A program made the translations under genes and the position numbers. Positions 1 to 64,000 of a stretch of 64,000 bases of DNA are shown here, piece after piece; positions within the stretch are counted from its first letter, which is position 1; each line of letters opens with the position of its first letter. A model generated the notes under the pieces. That model ran no database searches and was not told the origin of the DNA. It worked only from the letters and a program-made list of their open reading frames with translations. The DNA lies in the NCBI RefSeq assembly GCF_002775205.1, contig NC_036447.1, positions 8,606,501 to 8,670,500 on the forward strand. The letters run 5' to 3'. This DNA comes from Xiphophorus maculatus. Its lineage: Eukaryota > Chordata > Actinopteri > Cyprinodontiformes > Poeciliidae.

Positions 1-12472
<12,472 letters not shown>

Positions 12473-12759
12473 TTCGAGGTGTATATCTTGAGGAATTTAG
12501 TGTTAGCTAAGTCTTGTTTATCACTAGGGTAACGGAAAACACTCTTATGTTCAACTCCGCGCCGCTTAAATATATCGCTGTAATTTTGAGTAAGTTATAT
12601 CTTTTAAAAGAAAATCAAATAAAGCTTTCAAAAATCAAAATATAATCACAAAATTATCGCCATCTTCTAAACACTCCTTTACAGCAGATTTGCTAAATTG
12701 TTTCTTAGTAACGTTAGCTCGCTATGAGCTAAGCTGTAACGGCCGCGGCACGAGTTACA

Positions 12760-12774
12760 GTTTCCGTTGACAAC
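12760..12774. promoter_or_regulatory. Second, weaker X-box-like site upstream of IFT56
   Basis: GTTTCC-GTT-GACAAC fits the degenerate X-box pattern with a 3-base spacer and lies about 290 bp upstream of the IFT56 start codon, next to a short GC-rich patch (GGCCGCGGCACG). It is a looser match than the site at 13022. Confidence 0.35.
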
Positions 12775-13021
12775 CTTTCAAGCTAAAAGCACGACAAAAA
12801 TAGTTTAGCATTTAAAGACGTTTTCCAGCTTCACAGTTGCTTGTTGTGTGTTATTCCCACTGAGTTAAATTTAGAAAATCCAGCGCAGGTTATACAAACA
12901 GCTTAGCGATGAAAATTTAAAAAATCTAATATCTTAACGGGGGTATATTTTGTAGGAAAACCAATATATCTTGTCTATCTCATGTTGAGCTTCACTTTTC
13001 AGTGTTTTTGTTTTAGTCTTA

Positions 13022-13034
13022 GTTGCTTAGCAAC
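13022..13034. promoter_or_regulatory. RFX X-box candidate upstream of IFT56
   Basis: The 13-mer GTTGCTTAGCAAC is a perfect inverted repeat and fits the RFX X-box pattern RYYNYY-N(1-3)-RRNRAC. RFX factors drive many ciliary genes, and the nearest start codon is that of IFT56, about 550 bp downstream on the minus strand. Binding is inferred; the motif itself is plain in the sequence. Confidence 0.6.
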
Positions 13035-13210
13035 CACGAGCTTCAGTCTTTTTTTTTGCTTCTTTGTTTTGACTTTGGTGTAGATGAAGAAACAAACGCA
13101 CCCTGCGTCTTACGGACGACAATCAATCCATATATATGTAGGAAACATAGCAATTTCGCCGTTTCTGCTTTGGAGATTCAATTTAAATGTTGTGGTTAAA
13201 TATAGGCGGT

Positions 13211-13283
13211 GCCCCAGTGGCCTAATGGATAAGGCACTGGCCTCCTAAGCCAGGGATTGTGGGTTCGAGTCCCATCTGGGGTG
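13211..13283 (+). tRNA. tRNA-Arg (anticodon CCT)
   Basis: The 73-base sequence folds as a standard cloverleaf. The acceptor stem GCCCCAG pairs with CTGGGGT, the D-arm contains TGGCCTAATGGATAAGGCA, the anticodon stem is CTGGC/GCCAG with loop CTCCTAA (anticodon CCT at 13244-13246), and the T-loop is TTCGAGT on a GTGGG/CCCAT stem. The discriminator is G. There is no intron and no encoded CCA, as expected for a nuclear tRNA. It decodes AGG. The internal A and B boxes (TGGCCTAATGG, GGTTCGAGTCC) are intact, so the gene looks functional. It stands alone between IFT56 and the lectin gene. Confidence 0.98.
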
Positions 13284-13288
13284 TGTCG

Positions 13289-13298
13289 TTTTTTTTTT
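13289..13298 (+). terminator. RNA polymerase III terminator of tRNA-Arg
   Basis: A run of ten T residues starts five bases after the tRNA 3' end, as expected for RNA polymerase III termination. Confidence 0.9.
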
Positions 13299-15103
13299 AT
13301 ATCTTTCTGATTTGTAAGATATTGTTCTTGTTTCTTCGCATATTAAAATTTCAAGTTCATCCAAACATTTACTTATGTGCAGATGTGATATATTGAAATC
13401 CAACGTGATGTAATACATACAAAGTAAGGCCTTAAATCCCAATGAGAGATTCAAAGTAGTGTATAAGTTGGAGTGATACACAATTTTCTATTTTTTGTGG
13501 CAAATATAAGTTTAAAAAGTATGCTTTTTACGACGCAATTTCAGAGAAAACCTAATTTTACCTCTGTGTAGAAAGTTATGTTTAAGCTGTGCCATATTGA
13601 TCATGTAAAGAAGAGAAAAATCTTGAAGAATCCATTCACACGCCACTTATGACCAGGATAATGACATGACTGATGCAAATCATGCAAAAGAGTTTAGAAA
13701 TCAACCCAACCACTTGCAAAAACAATAGTGTTGTCAGAATGTCTTGGAGAGCTGATTTGAGTAACAAATAAGATTTACTTGGTGAAGAATGAGGGTTTTA
13801 TTTTTGTTTTGATGCTGTCTTGAATTCAATTTTTTTTTCTTTCTCTTGGTTCTTTATTGTTCTGTTCATGTTTTGGTTTAAATATGTATTCTAGTATTTG
13901 TAGCATTTGTGTTCTGTTCAACCTCTTCTCATTTTTTAAAATTCTTTTTTTATGGAAATAGTAATTATTTACATTACATTCAATAAATATTAACTTAGAA
14001 ATGTATTTATCCAACTAAACAAGGGGACTACCGCCTTAACAATCAAAGAGTAATTTGTGTCTTCAGTCCAGCTAAATAAAACTTGTTTAGAGGTTTGAAA
14101 ATAGACAGCTCTTATTTTTGATAAATATTTACTAAAGAGAATTTATTAAATATTGTAGCTGCCACAATTTAATTTCCATTTTTAGACTTAATGTTGCAGA
14201 AAATGAATAAAGTAATAATGTTTTTATTAGCTGTAATCTGCATAATCTAAACAGGAATACTATTTCTCCTTCTATATTTAAGCACAAATGCTTTATCATA
14301 TTCAGCCATATTCATATTTGCAAGCATTATAAAAGTATAAAATCCTACTATCAAGTTGAAAACATAAGCTCTTTATATTTGGTATTTTAATTCCTGCATA
14401 TGGCATGAACTCTGTGAGTAAATTTGGATAATTTCTTGGACATTTGGGAGAGAAACTAAAGACAAAAGTATTAATCTGGGATCAATACTCACCTTTTTAT
14501 ATTGATAATATCAATATTTAGATTAATATGCCCAGCCCTACTCAAGGGGACTGACACAATTTTTTTTAATGACTTTTCAGATTTTTATCTATAGAAATAT
14601 TTTTTAAATCAAGCCCTGTTTTCCTTCTACTTCACCATTTATATTGGTCTGTCACTCTAAATGTTTGTAAAGTTTTCGGTTGTAGAATAAAAAAATGCAA
14701 ACAACCAATAAATTGCTTGTAAGAAAACACTTGAATATTGCTTTCCAAATCAAATCTTGTACAGGTAGCCTTACGCCTGAAGTAAAAAAAAAAACAAAGC
14801 TCAGTTTATCCCTCCACTTTGTTTTCTGTAACAAGTGAAAGCTGGTGCTTTTCCTTGAAGAAGAAGATGCAAATGCTAGTTTCTTGTTGTTCTGCTTGAT
14901 TTCTCCTCAGAAGGCAGCCTTTGAAACACTTTGAATATTAACCACGAAATCATTTGTTTCAAAGGCGTGTTTTGCTGCTTTGTTTAAGGACTCATTGATA
15001 GTATTTTTTGTGTATGAAAATGTTCTGAATTCTTGTACGTCTGTTAAGGAAAGGGTCAAATCAAAGAGTCAGTCAATTGCTCCTGTGCAAAGCCACCGTC
15101 AGG
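13299..15103. other. Gene-free stretch between tRNA-Arg and lectin
   Basis: AT-rich sequence with no ORF that resembles a protein family. Short matches to dispersed repeats occur, but nothing with clear ends. The lectin promoter must lie at its right side; no convincing TATA box was recognised. Confidence 0.5.
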
Positions 15104-15850
15104 ATGGAGAGGATCGTCTTCACGCTGCTCATTGCCACAAAAGCCTGCTGTTGGTGTGAGAAATATGTGTATGTCCAGGACAACAAAAATTGGCCTGATG
15201 CCAGGCAACACTGCCTGAACCACTATACTGACTTTTTGGCTCTCACCAGTGAAGAGGAGGAGCGGGTGTTCAAAAAATTTGTGAATGGTAACTCATGGGA
15301 AGGATGGAATGGCCTCTACTGGGATGGTCCTAGCATCAAGTGGAAATGGTCCGGAGGAGAGTTTGTCACCTACCACAACAATCTAGATTTACCCGACAAT
15401 TTACCCAATCTGGCTGGGTCAGTCCTGGAACGCATTGCTGAAAATGTCTTTTGGACCAGCCAGGAATGGAAATGGAAATCAGGAGACGACCAGCACAACT
15501 TCTTCTGCGTGAACATGGTGCCAGTAGCGGAAAAGAAGACCTGGGAGGACGCTCTGGATCACTGCAGAGAGACAAACACCAACCTCACCAGCCTGCTCTC
15601 TTTGACAGAGAGTTTTATGGCTCAGTCAGAGATCCAGTCGTCCGACTACACCGAGCAGGTGTGGATCGGCCTGCGATACCTTGGGAACAGCTGGATGTGG
15701 GTGAACGGAGACCCGCTGCCGTACGAGGCCTGGCCGAATGGAGATCAGGACCACATGTGTCCGATGCTGAGACGCTGCTTGGCTTTGACCAAACAGGGGG
15801 CGTGGGAGAGCAGGGACTGCCAGGAGAAACACAGCTTCATCTGTGCCTGA
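15104..15850 (+). CDS. Secreted protein with two C-type lectin-like domains
   Basis: A single uninterrupted ORF encodes 248 aa. Residues 1-17 (MERIVFTLLIATKACCW) form a likely signal peptide. Two C-type lectin-like folds follow, at about 19-136 and 135-247. Domain 2 has the WIGL core (residues 187-190), an N-glycosylation site NLT (160-162) and cysteines at 154, 219, 225, 239 and 247. Domain 1 has only the outer cysteine pair (37, 135) and so lacks the second disulfide. No EPN or QPD sugar motif is seen, and the WND position reads WES, so calcium-dependent sugar binding is doubtful. The frame extends upstream to a TTG at 15077, but ATG 15104 with A at -3 starts directly at the signal peptide and is the better start. 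It resembles fish-expanded double-domain lectins (CLEC20A-like); the exact orthology is unknown. Lack of introns is noteworthy. Confidence 0.85.
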   Translation: MERIVFTLLIATKACCWCEKYVYVQDNKNWPDARQHCLNHYTDFLALTSEEEERVFKKFVNGNSWEGWNGLYWDGPSIKWKWSGGEFVTYHNNLDLPDNLPNLAGSVLERIAENVFWTSQEWKWKSGDDQHNFFCVNMVPVAEKKTWEDALDHCRETNTNLTSLLSLTESFMAQSEIQSSDYTEQVWIGLRYLGNSWMWVNGDPLPYEAWPNGDQDHMCPMLRRCLALTKQGAWESRDCQEKHSFICA

Positions 15851-15939
15851 GTCTGGCGAGAATTAGAAAAGTTTCCAAACACTTCACATATCTAATTGCT
15901 CCTTTTTAGGCTGCTTCCGTACCAGCCCCGGTTATTCAC

Positions 15940-16345
15940 AATAACAAATTATTATTGTGAAGTTATTGCGATAAAATATAATATTGTTGTTTTGAGACTA
16001 TTTTTAAGTAAAATTTGGTAATGGCAAAATAATAATTCAAGAGCACATTCTAAGAGATCAGTAAAACTTGTATTATAATGAGCATTATATATTAAATGGA
16101 CGACGTTTTAAATATAATAAATAAAACAACAAATAAAATTAACTTTGAAGTCTTTGTAAACAATATTGTCCTTCAAAATAAGGGCTAGTTGAGACCAAAA
16201 CACCAAACTTAAGACTTTTATCATCCAGTTTTTGGTAGAAAGAGAGAAAAAAGAGAGAAACGATAAATTATGCCAATGGAAATTATTGAGTTTGTTTTAA
16301 TTTATCATGCAATTAATTGATTTATTGATTATTGTGACAGGCCTA
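15940..16345. mobile_element. MITE family A copy (CCTGTCA ends)
   Basis: It ends with ATTGTGACAGGCCTA and contains the family core of a 'atccagtttttggtagaaag' block plus CGATAAATT and ATTAATTGATTTATTG. Other copies lie at 29770-30130, 44725-44850 (part), 57472-57855 and 61585-61712 (part). The left end here is diverged. Confidence 0.7.
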
Positions 16346-18797
16346 ATCAAACTCTAGTTTGTTTGTCTAGAAAGTCTGGCTTGTTTGGGGAAGTGTGAAT
16401 TTGCAACCAAACTCTGGTCCACTTAAAAACGTAGGTCTTGGTTCAATTAAAGTGAACTCTGGTGCAGTACGATGGCTACCGATCTTATACCAACGACAAA
16501 AGAGAAATACTACATCTGCTAAAATCTGACGCCACTCCTGTTTCTAGTTTACATTTTGTGTCGTTTCTTTCAGTGGTTCTCGGTTTAGCTCCACCACAAG
16601 TGAGGAGGGGAACAGGTTTTATTTACAAAAAGTTTTATTTGTTTGACACATTGTAGTGCAAAATCAAACTGCACCAGCTGAATGTGTAACAAATGTTGTA
16701 TTTTTTGTTCCCATTTGAAGCAAGTCTACTGGACTATCAAATGCGAAAACACCCTTAGCAGAGTTTATTTGTTGTTCCTCATATTTATTTCTGGCTGCAT
16801 TTGTTCTGTTTTATGATATTTAATAATTTATTTTGTTGTTAAACTGCAGGGAACATGTAGAATATGCACCAAGATCACTTAGAGCTCGTGTCAAACTCAA
16901 AATACGCTGTTTGCTGTATGTATCAAAATTAACTTAAAAGAAATTTGACGTCACAATTTGATGCCTTGAATTTAGGACTCTGTCTCTTTAAGAAGCTTCT
17001 ACTCTTTCCAACGCTCAGCTCTCAGTAAACACTGGTGTAAAACCTTCAGCTGATACATCATACTTCTTCTGTTTTTTTTAATATGAGGTATAGTCGTTGA
17101 GTTTCCATAATGAACTTGTAATGAACATTTAATCAGTGATGTTGCTCTAATCAAATAATTTCATGTAACCTTAAACTTATGCGCATGCCATTCTTACACT
17201 GAAATTATTATGGTGCATCAATTTGTAGGCTAATAAAAAGAATGACAATGATTAAAGTAATTTTTTTTTCTTAAGGAAACAACCATTTATATATAAAAAG
17301 GTTGCTCACAGTCTTTACATGGACTGTTTTTCTGGGTGTTTTTCTTGTTGTGCTGAATAAACTTGTAAGTGAATCAGACAATGACTCTTTCACCTTTGGT
17401 GTTTTATTCATACCAGTTCACAACGTATGAACTCAAGAATATGATGTGTGCTCACAAAATCAGATTTCTGAGAACTACGAGTGCATAAAATGTAATACTA
17501 ACAGTAATCTTTATTGTATCTTTGGCTTCAAGTTGTAGTTAAAAACTATAAAACACGATACATAATAAAAACAAGATCACAAACTGACAATGGACTCAAC
17601 TTCAAGTCTACATAATGAACTGAGGATAAATGAGGCGTAAAAACACAAAGTTCAATCAATAAAGGTTTCAAGATCTATGAATTCATTAACCACTTCATAA
17701 AAATGAGAGAAATGCTGACTTATTGACCTATCACGACCAGTTCTTTACTCTTTGCTTTTATTACTTTAATTAGCAAACAAATCACTCGTTTTACACAATT
17801 CAATAATTTCATCATCATTGTGATTAAATAAGCAGATTACTTTACTGCGTGATTTGACTCCTTAAAGCCAACCAGCATCACGTCATCTGCATACAAAGAC
17901 GGTAATCTGAATTTGTAAGTTGCATCTCTTTTGTGGGGAAATTAAAACGCTGCCAACTTTTTTTTAAATTAATTTGTCCCAGTGTGGAAGAATTTTTTAT
18001 ATAAATTTCAGATCTGCAACTAAATGTTTAGAACAATATCTTTCTAAATAATGTGAGGACTGGATTTGGAACAAACCAGTAAATAGAATCAAGATTTAAA
18101 GTTTTTCTAAATGATATCCATGCTGTGTAAAGGGCAGTGCAGGAAGTCTAAATTAAAAACAATAAGACTCAGGTCAGCTGACTTCTGAATTTTATTGACA
18201 GAAATGTAAAATAACTTTAGGAAGAGTTGAGATTTTGACCTAAAAAAAGAAAAGTGAGGCACTATATATGGAGTGTGAACATGGATGATGAGGAAAATCG
18301 GATAGCAATAAAACAGATCCAACTTAAACTTGGCACAGTGAGTTACACATATTAAACAGCAAACACTCAGGCCGTCATATTTCACCTTAAAAACAGATTT
18401 ATCTGGGATCTACAGAGGTCAGTTGCATCCTTTTTTTAAATTTCAATTTCCAATGTTGGAAAGGCTTCTACTATATCTTCTGTTTTTCATATATTTACAC
18501 ATGAACACAAAAAATAAATAAAAGAAACAAGGAAATAAATCCTCTCTAGAAAGATCACAATTTGTGCTTTGTAAATTATTTCTGAGCAGCTGTCATCAGT
18601 GTGAAACTAAATAAAATCCACCACTGATATGGACTCTGTGCAAACTTTGTCTGCATAATGCTAAAGCAATGTTTCACTTGAAAAGTTGACATAAAAAGTA
18701 ATTAAACTGTTTTTATGTTTTTAAGTGTTTATAAATAATGTTATCAAAATGAAACGTGAATTGCTGAAAGTTTTATTTAAGTTTCCTTTTACTACTG

Positions 18798-18811
18798 CTG
18801 CCACCTGCTGG
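18798..18811 (-). promoter_or_regulatory. CTCF-like motif
   Basis: On the minus strand the sequence reads CCAGCAGGTGGCAG, which fits the CTCF core CCASYAGRKGGCRS at every position. It lies between the convergent lectin and SLC25A38 genes. Binding is untested. Confidence 0.45.
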
Positions 18812-19855
18812 TCAAGAGAAGAGTTAACACCTTTCAAGCCTTGAAAGTAAAAGAAAAACGGGAGATTTTTTTATACAGCTCATTATATCTACAAATCAAT
18901 AGTAATTTTGAAATGAATCAAAATTAAAGGCCTGATTTTTTATTTTCTAAATGCTTACATTTTTGTTTCAAAAATATATTTTTTAACTATGTTCTTTTTA
19001 ACACCTTACAAAGTTCACAAAGACAACAGTTAAATTAAGGAACTTATATTGTGCACACAATTCAATCTGGATCGTTTGTATGACAATCAGCTCAAACACA
19101 ATCCATAATTTCATAGATGGATGTGACTGGGATGCGTTTAGCCATAAACCAGACGCGCCATCAAGGACGTTACCACGGAAACGAACGACAACTCACATAA
19201 TACTGCAAAATCCTGCTTTGCTACAACAAAATAAGCCACCTTGAAATACTTTAGATATAAATTTGATTTTTTTTTTTTTGTCAAAAATGGGCTGTAATTT
19301 CTGTTTCAACCATACGAAGACAAAGGCTTTGATGTGATTATTGAGTTGGCTTGAATTTCCATAGATTAATGCAACTGTAGGAGTGTTTGTGATTGTCTAA
19401 AACAAGTAAAATAACCGCAGTATTTAACAAAGTAAGAAACATTGCTCAGTCATATGCAGGTTTAATAAATATTTCATCAACCAGAGTGCAGCTCTCTGTA
19501 GTAGTAAACGCACATATCAGCTCGCTAAGCACCATGCGAACCAGTTATTCTCTTTTTTTTAGTGGTATTTATCCACTGCTACATCTGAGCAGAAACATTA
19601 AGAGGGATAAATTCACTTCACAGCAGAGGGAGAGTCGGTCAGGTGCATCGTCAAAAACAGACATCGTTAACATTTAAACAACATTTTAACACGACTCTCT
19701 CTCTCTCTCTCAACATTTATCCACCTGGTTGCTCTGTTCCTGGCACTGCTGGCTGGTTCCTGCTGTCTCCCTTCTCTTCATCCTTTCCGTTAAAATGTTA
19801 TTAACCCTTCAAGTTTCATCTCTCGCGTGTTATTGTGCGTTTGCTCAACCGCCCT

Positions 19856-26740
<6,885 letters not shown>

Positions 26741-26755
<15 letters not shown>

Positions 26756-26839
26756 CCCTGAACTGGATGTCGAGCTTGATGAGTCCAGTTTCCCCCTTTA
26801 CTCGGTTGGGTTTTCGCTGGTTCGGTTCAGCCAAGGTTA
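26741..26839 (-). other. slc25a38: SLC25A38 exon with leader and start codon
   Basis: The donor is GCG|GTGAGTG at 26740. Upstream, a pyrimidine-rich tract ends in CTCGCAG at 26840-26846, a good acceptor, so this exon probably carries 84 bases of 5' UTR before the ATG at 26755-26753. This acceptor is inferred from sequence alone. Confidence 0.55.
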
Positions 26840-27172
26840 CTGCGAGATCAAACATAAGTCGAAAACATTTGACAAGCCCGGAGTTAGAGCTAGCTGTATG
26901 CTAGGCTAGGCTAACCAACTGTCAGACTGAAGGTAGCATGGCGTCAGCATCACCTAAAGACCAGAAGCCTCGCAAATCTAATAATTACAAACATATTGAC
27001 CAATTTTTTTTTTTTAAAAGTCAGTTTTAAAAACATAACTTCACAAGTAATTTGAGTTTGGCAGAGTTATTATGTATATAGTATAGTATCTATATAGTTC
27101 CAAGAAGAAGAAGAAGAAGCATGTTGACACATTTGTCAATCGGTTTACTACCAGGAAACCGACTCTTCTTAC

Positions 27173-27240
27173 CTTGTAGTGGCGATGTTAGGGATCCATC
27201 GGAATGACCCTTGTTAACTCTTGAACCGCCATCTTTTGAT
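27173..27240 (-). promoter_or_regulatory. slc25a38: Likely non-coding first exon of SLC25A38 with YY1-like site
   Basis: A strong donor (CTACAAG|GTAAGAAG) ends at 27173. Just inside this segment the minus strand reads AAGATGGCGG (27226-27235), the YY1 core often found just downstream of start sites of housekeeping genes. The ATG within that motif opens a 14-codon upstream ORF (MAVQELTRVIPMDP) that stops before the donor. The left end of the exon, that is the transcription start, is unknown. Confidence 0.5.
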
Positions 27241-28949
27241 ATTTACAGAGGCCAGTTGCAGGCTTTCCTCGGACACGAACTCGCCGGTAACACAGAAATT
27301 TACGGCAAGAAGAGTTAGCTCGCTTTAGCTTACCGGCTTTCCGTTCAACCACAAAATGTGGAAATAAACCAATGCACTAATTGTTGCGAGAAGTTGAAGT
27401 CAGACGTCGTTAAGAGCAGAAGTGAGTAAAAACTGACGCAAGTTGCCGCAGTGCTGCTGAAAAGGCTAGCTTGTAGCTAGCCCTTCTCAGTCCAAAAAGG
27501 ACAAAGCTGTTACTTATTCCTATAACACAGATAATTCCTTTACAATAAGGGATTATCGGTCTGGTCTCGAAAACAAAACGTGTGCCAGATCTACAGATGT
27601 CTAAAAATGGCACACTTACCCCCGTGTAGAAATACAAACCAGAATGAGAAATATTCTGGTTTGTATTGTATACCATAATAGTATTGAGCCGAGCTGGTGC
27701 AATTGCGATATTGGCCTGTAGATGTCGCTGCTCCTCTTAGTCTGGAAACCTGAAGGCTATTTCACCCCAATCACCAGAGATGATTACTTAAGTAAATTTA
27801 ACTACGGTAGTTAAAAAAAATGAGGATACTTTGTCTGGGTAAAAACACTCATTTTTACTTAAGTATCTACTTTTAAAAAAGGTTTGTGGATACCCAATTT
27901 GCTTTGCGGACAGCACCGATTGCAGATAAACACATTAAAAAATTACAATAATTTCACACCACAAGATCCATACAGCACACTTAAATACCACCACAGTTTG
28001 GGCTCATCTGAAATTATTAATGCAGCAGACACTAATGGGGATAACTAAACATTTACACTATTGCATTCAACCACCATACCTACAAGCAGATGATTAAATG
28101 TGACAGTCTAACTTTACTCAAGAATAAACATATTTTAGTCAAAAATGCACCACACAAACCTACACCTCATCTTAAAGTGATATCTTTTATTTGTACACAA
28201 GATTTGTCTTTTTCTGTTGAATCCAGTGTGACAGTAGGAGGTCAAGTGACTATACAGTAAACGGCCGAAATGGTAATTGGAAGTGGAAAACAGTTTCTAA
28301 TGCCTGAACTGTTTATCAAATTATGTCATTTGTAATATTTTAGTATTTTACATACCAGAATTTGCACATTTGATGTTTTTGTCCAATTCCATAATTTCTA
28401 AATAGAAGCTCTGATCAGTTTGCACTCATATTTTTTTACTAAATACTCAATTCTTTAGTAATTCCTTGAACAGCTTTTTACTTGAATGAAAATATGTTTA
28501 GTGTTCCTGTTGTGTGCAACTTTCTGGGTACCCAGCTATGCCAATTACGGTACAAAATGAACAAGTGATAAATCTGCAATTCTGCATCATTAACAACTTT
28601 TCAATGAGGAAGAAAAAACAAAAAGAATTAACTGATATTTAGCCATCAAAGCCAATTTGAGGCATTTTATTTTAGTGTTTTATTTATCCATCCATCCATT
28701 TTCTTACACCTTTGTCCCTAATGGGGTTGGGAGGGGCTGGTAGTGTTTTATTTAATCTCAGTCAATTTAAGAAAAAATATTTGAACAGATACCCAAATCT
28801 TGGCCAGAAATCATATCTCCCTTAAAACAAAAAAGCAGAAACAAACCCAGTAATTACTGAGAACGTCATTCTAAGTTAAATTTGTAGGAGTCCATACTGA
28901 ATGCTGCAAATAAATTTTTAAATATAAGACTAATGAACAGAAGAGACAA
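27241..28949. other. Gene-free stretch between SLC25A38 and the myosin gene
   Basis: The left part is the SLC25A38 upstream flank. The rest is AT-rich, with a fragment of the LINE/SINE-type repeat at 28686-28742 and pieces of a family with TACTCAAGTA-like ends (about 27780-27890). No ORF is convincing. Confidence 0.5.
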
Positions 28950-28970
28950 AGATATGAATGCATTCCTTAC

Positions 28971-28976
28971 TTTATT
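28971..28976 (-). terminator. Candidate polyadenylation signal of the myosin gene
   Basis: AATAAA on the minus strand lies about 630 bp after the stop codon. It would give a 3' UTR of about 650 bases. No other signal stands out closer in, but this is a prediction. Confidence 0.5.
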
Positions 28977-29607
28977 GCATTAAGGCAGATCATAAAAACA
29001 GATTAGCCTTACAACTACAGGATCAGTAACATGCAAATTAATAACCCATCTGAAAATTCAGTGGCAGGGGATTACACAAAAACACAAAGTTTGAATTAGG
29101 AGACAAAAGTACTGGCAGAAAAGCAGGCCGTTATTTTGAAAATAATACAGTGAAGCAATAAAACAACCCATCACCTATAACTAATAACACAGTTGGACAT
29201 TACAGCATCCAAACAGATGACCGTAGAAAGTGTGTCAATAATTAATTAACTAATGAAAACTTGAACATTTTCCAATCATGTGCGTTTGTTATTGTGTTAT
29301 TTTTTATAACAGACTGAGGAGAAACCTACAGTACAGATAGAAATTTGGAGTGACTATAACCATTACATATCCAGAAAAAAAAAGTTCAAAAAGAAATTTG
29401 AGAAATTGTGGTGACATCTTACAAAAACTATGTTTTAACAATACAATATAAACTTTAAGTAGAAAAATAGGCAGGAAAAGTATCTGAAGTATTTCATTAA
29501 AAATATACTGCATATTTTTAGAGATATTTTGGCCAGGTGCATGTAAAAAAGTAAATGTAAGGCTAACATTTCATCGCTTTGTTTCCCTTTTGGCCGTCCG
29601 GCTCCGC

Positions 29608-63917
<34,310 letters not shown>

Positions 63918-64000
63918 GGTGGCTGCAAAACAGGAGATTAAATAAACAGTTTACAGATTAATTCAAGAAAATGGGTTAAGAAATCATTCAGCAAATTTTA

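Larger units (their letters stand above)
12473..13210. other. Gene-free stretch: IFT56 5' flank
   Basis: This is the presumed leader and promoter of IFT56. It holds the two X-box-like sites, a small GC-rich patch near 12741-12752 and no TATA box that stands out. No ORF of interest was seen on either strand. Confidence 0.6.
15851..19855. other. Gene-free stretch between lectin and SLC25A38
   Basis: This 4-kb region lies between the convergent 3' ends of the two genes and should contain both 3' UTRs. It holds a family A MITE (15940-16345), another repeat-like block at about 16350-16757, a block at about 16940-17040 that resembles one at 1270-1390 (both with a CTCTG-CTCTTTAA core), a CTCF-like site at 18798-18811 and a short (CT)n run near 19696. 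Candidate AATAAA signals are too many to choose between; one for the lectin is at 17356-17361. No further gene was seen. Confidence 0.5.

Noticed and set aside
15077..15103. Upstream extension of the lectin frame (nine codons)
   Set aside because: It would start at TTG. The ATG at 15104 has a good context and begins directly at the signal peptide.
15451..15909. 152-codon frame overlapping the lectin
   Set aside because: It is the +2 shadow of the lectin ORF and resembles no protein family.

Overview
The window is vertebrate nuclear DNA, almost certainly from a teleost fish. It holds split genes with short coding exons, GT-AG (and two GC-AG) introns, a eukaryotic tRNA, many miniature inverted-repeat transposons of fish type, and long CA and TA microsatellites. 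Gene order is: 3'-truncated IFT56/TTC26 (minus, <1-12472), tRNA-Arg(CCT) (plus, 13211-13283), an intronless two-domain C-type lectin (plus, 15104-15850), SLC25A38 (minus, 19856-26755, with a likely non-coding leader exon near 27.2 kb), and a whole non-muscle myosin II heavy chain coding region, best matching MYH9 (minus, 29608-63917; its 5' leader exon lies outside the window).

I assembled every gene exon by exon from splice sites and checked the reading frame across each junction. IFT56 gives 492 codons from 17 exons, and only the C-terminal ~60 residues lie outside. SLC25A38 gives 286 aa from 7 coding exons. The myosin gives 1952 aa from 41 coding exons, or 1959 aa if a 21-bp in-frame microexon in loop 1 is used. 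The lectin is one ORF of 248 aa.

The genes are not an operon and do not obviously work together. IFT56 is a ciliary transport (IFT-B) subunit. SLC25A38 is the mitochondrial glycine carrier that feeds heme synthesis. MYH9-type myosin is a cytoplasmic contractile motor. The lectin is a secreted carbohydrate-recognition-fold protein whose calcium/sugar motifs look lost.

Introns and intergenic DNA are packed with mobile-element debris: a decayed Tc1/mariner transposase copy, a Tc1-type MITE inside a TA repeat, a hAT MITE with an intact 8-bp target duplication, a second hAT-type MITE, and several families present two to five times, including nested copies. Two MITE families carry RFX X-box-like motifs, and one also carries a ZNF143-like motif. 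An X-box of the same form lies upstream of IFT56.

I found no previously undescribed multi-gene system. The most interesting items are the loop-1 microexon in a MYH9-type gene, the paired GC-AG introns, the Ser replacing the usual Arg before the SH2 cysteine, and the transposon-borne X-boxes. All similarity statements come from family knowledge recalled while reading; no database search was run.
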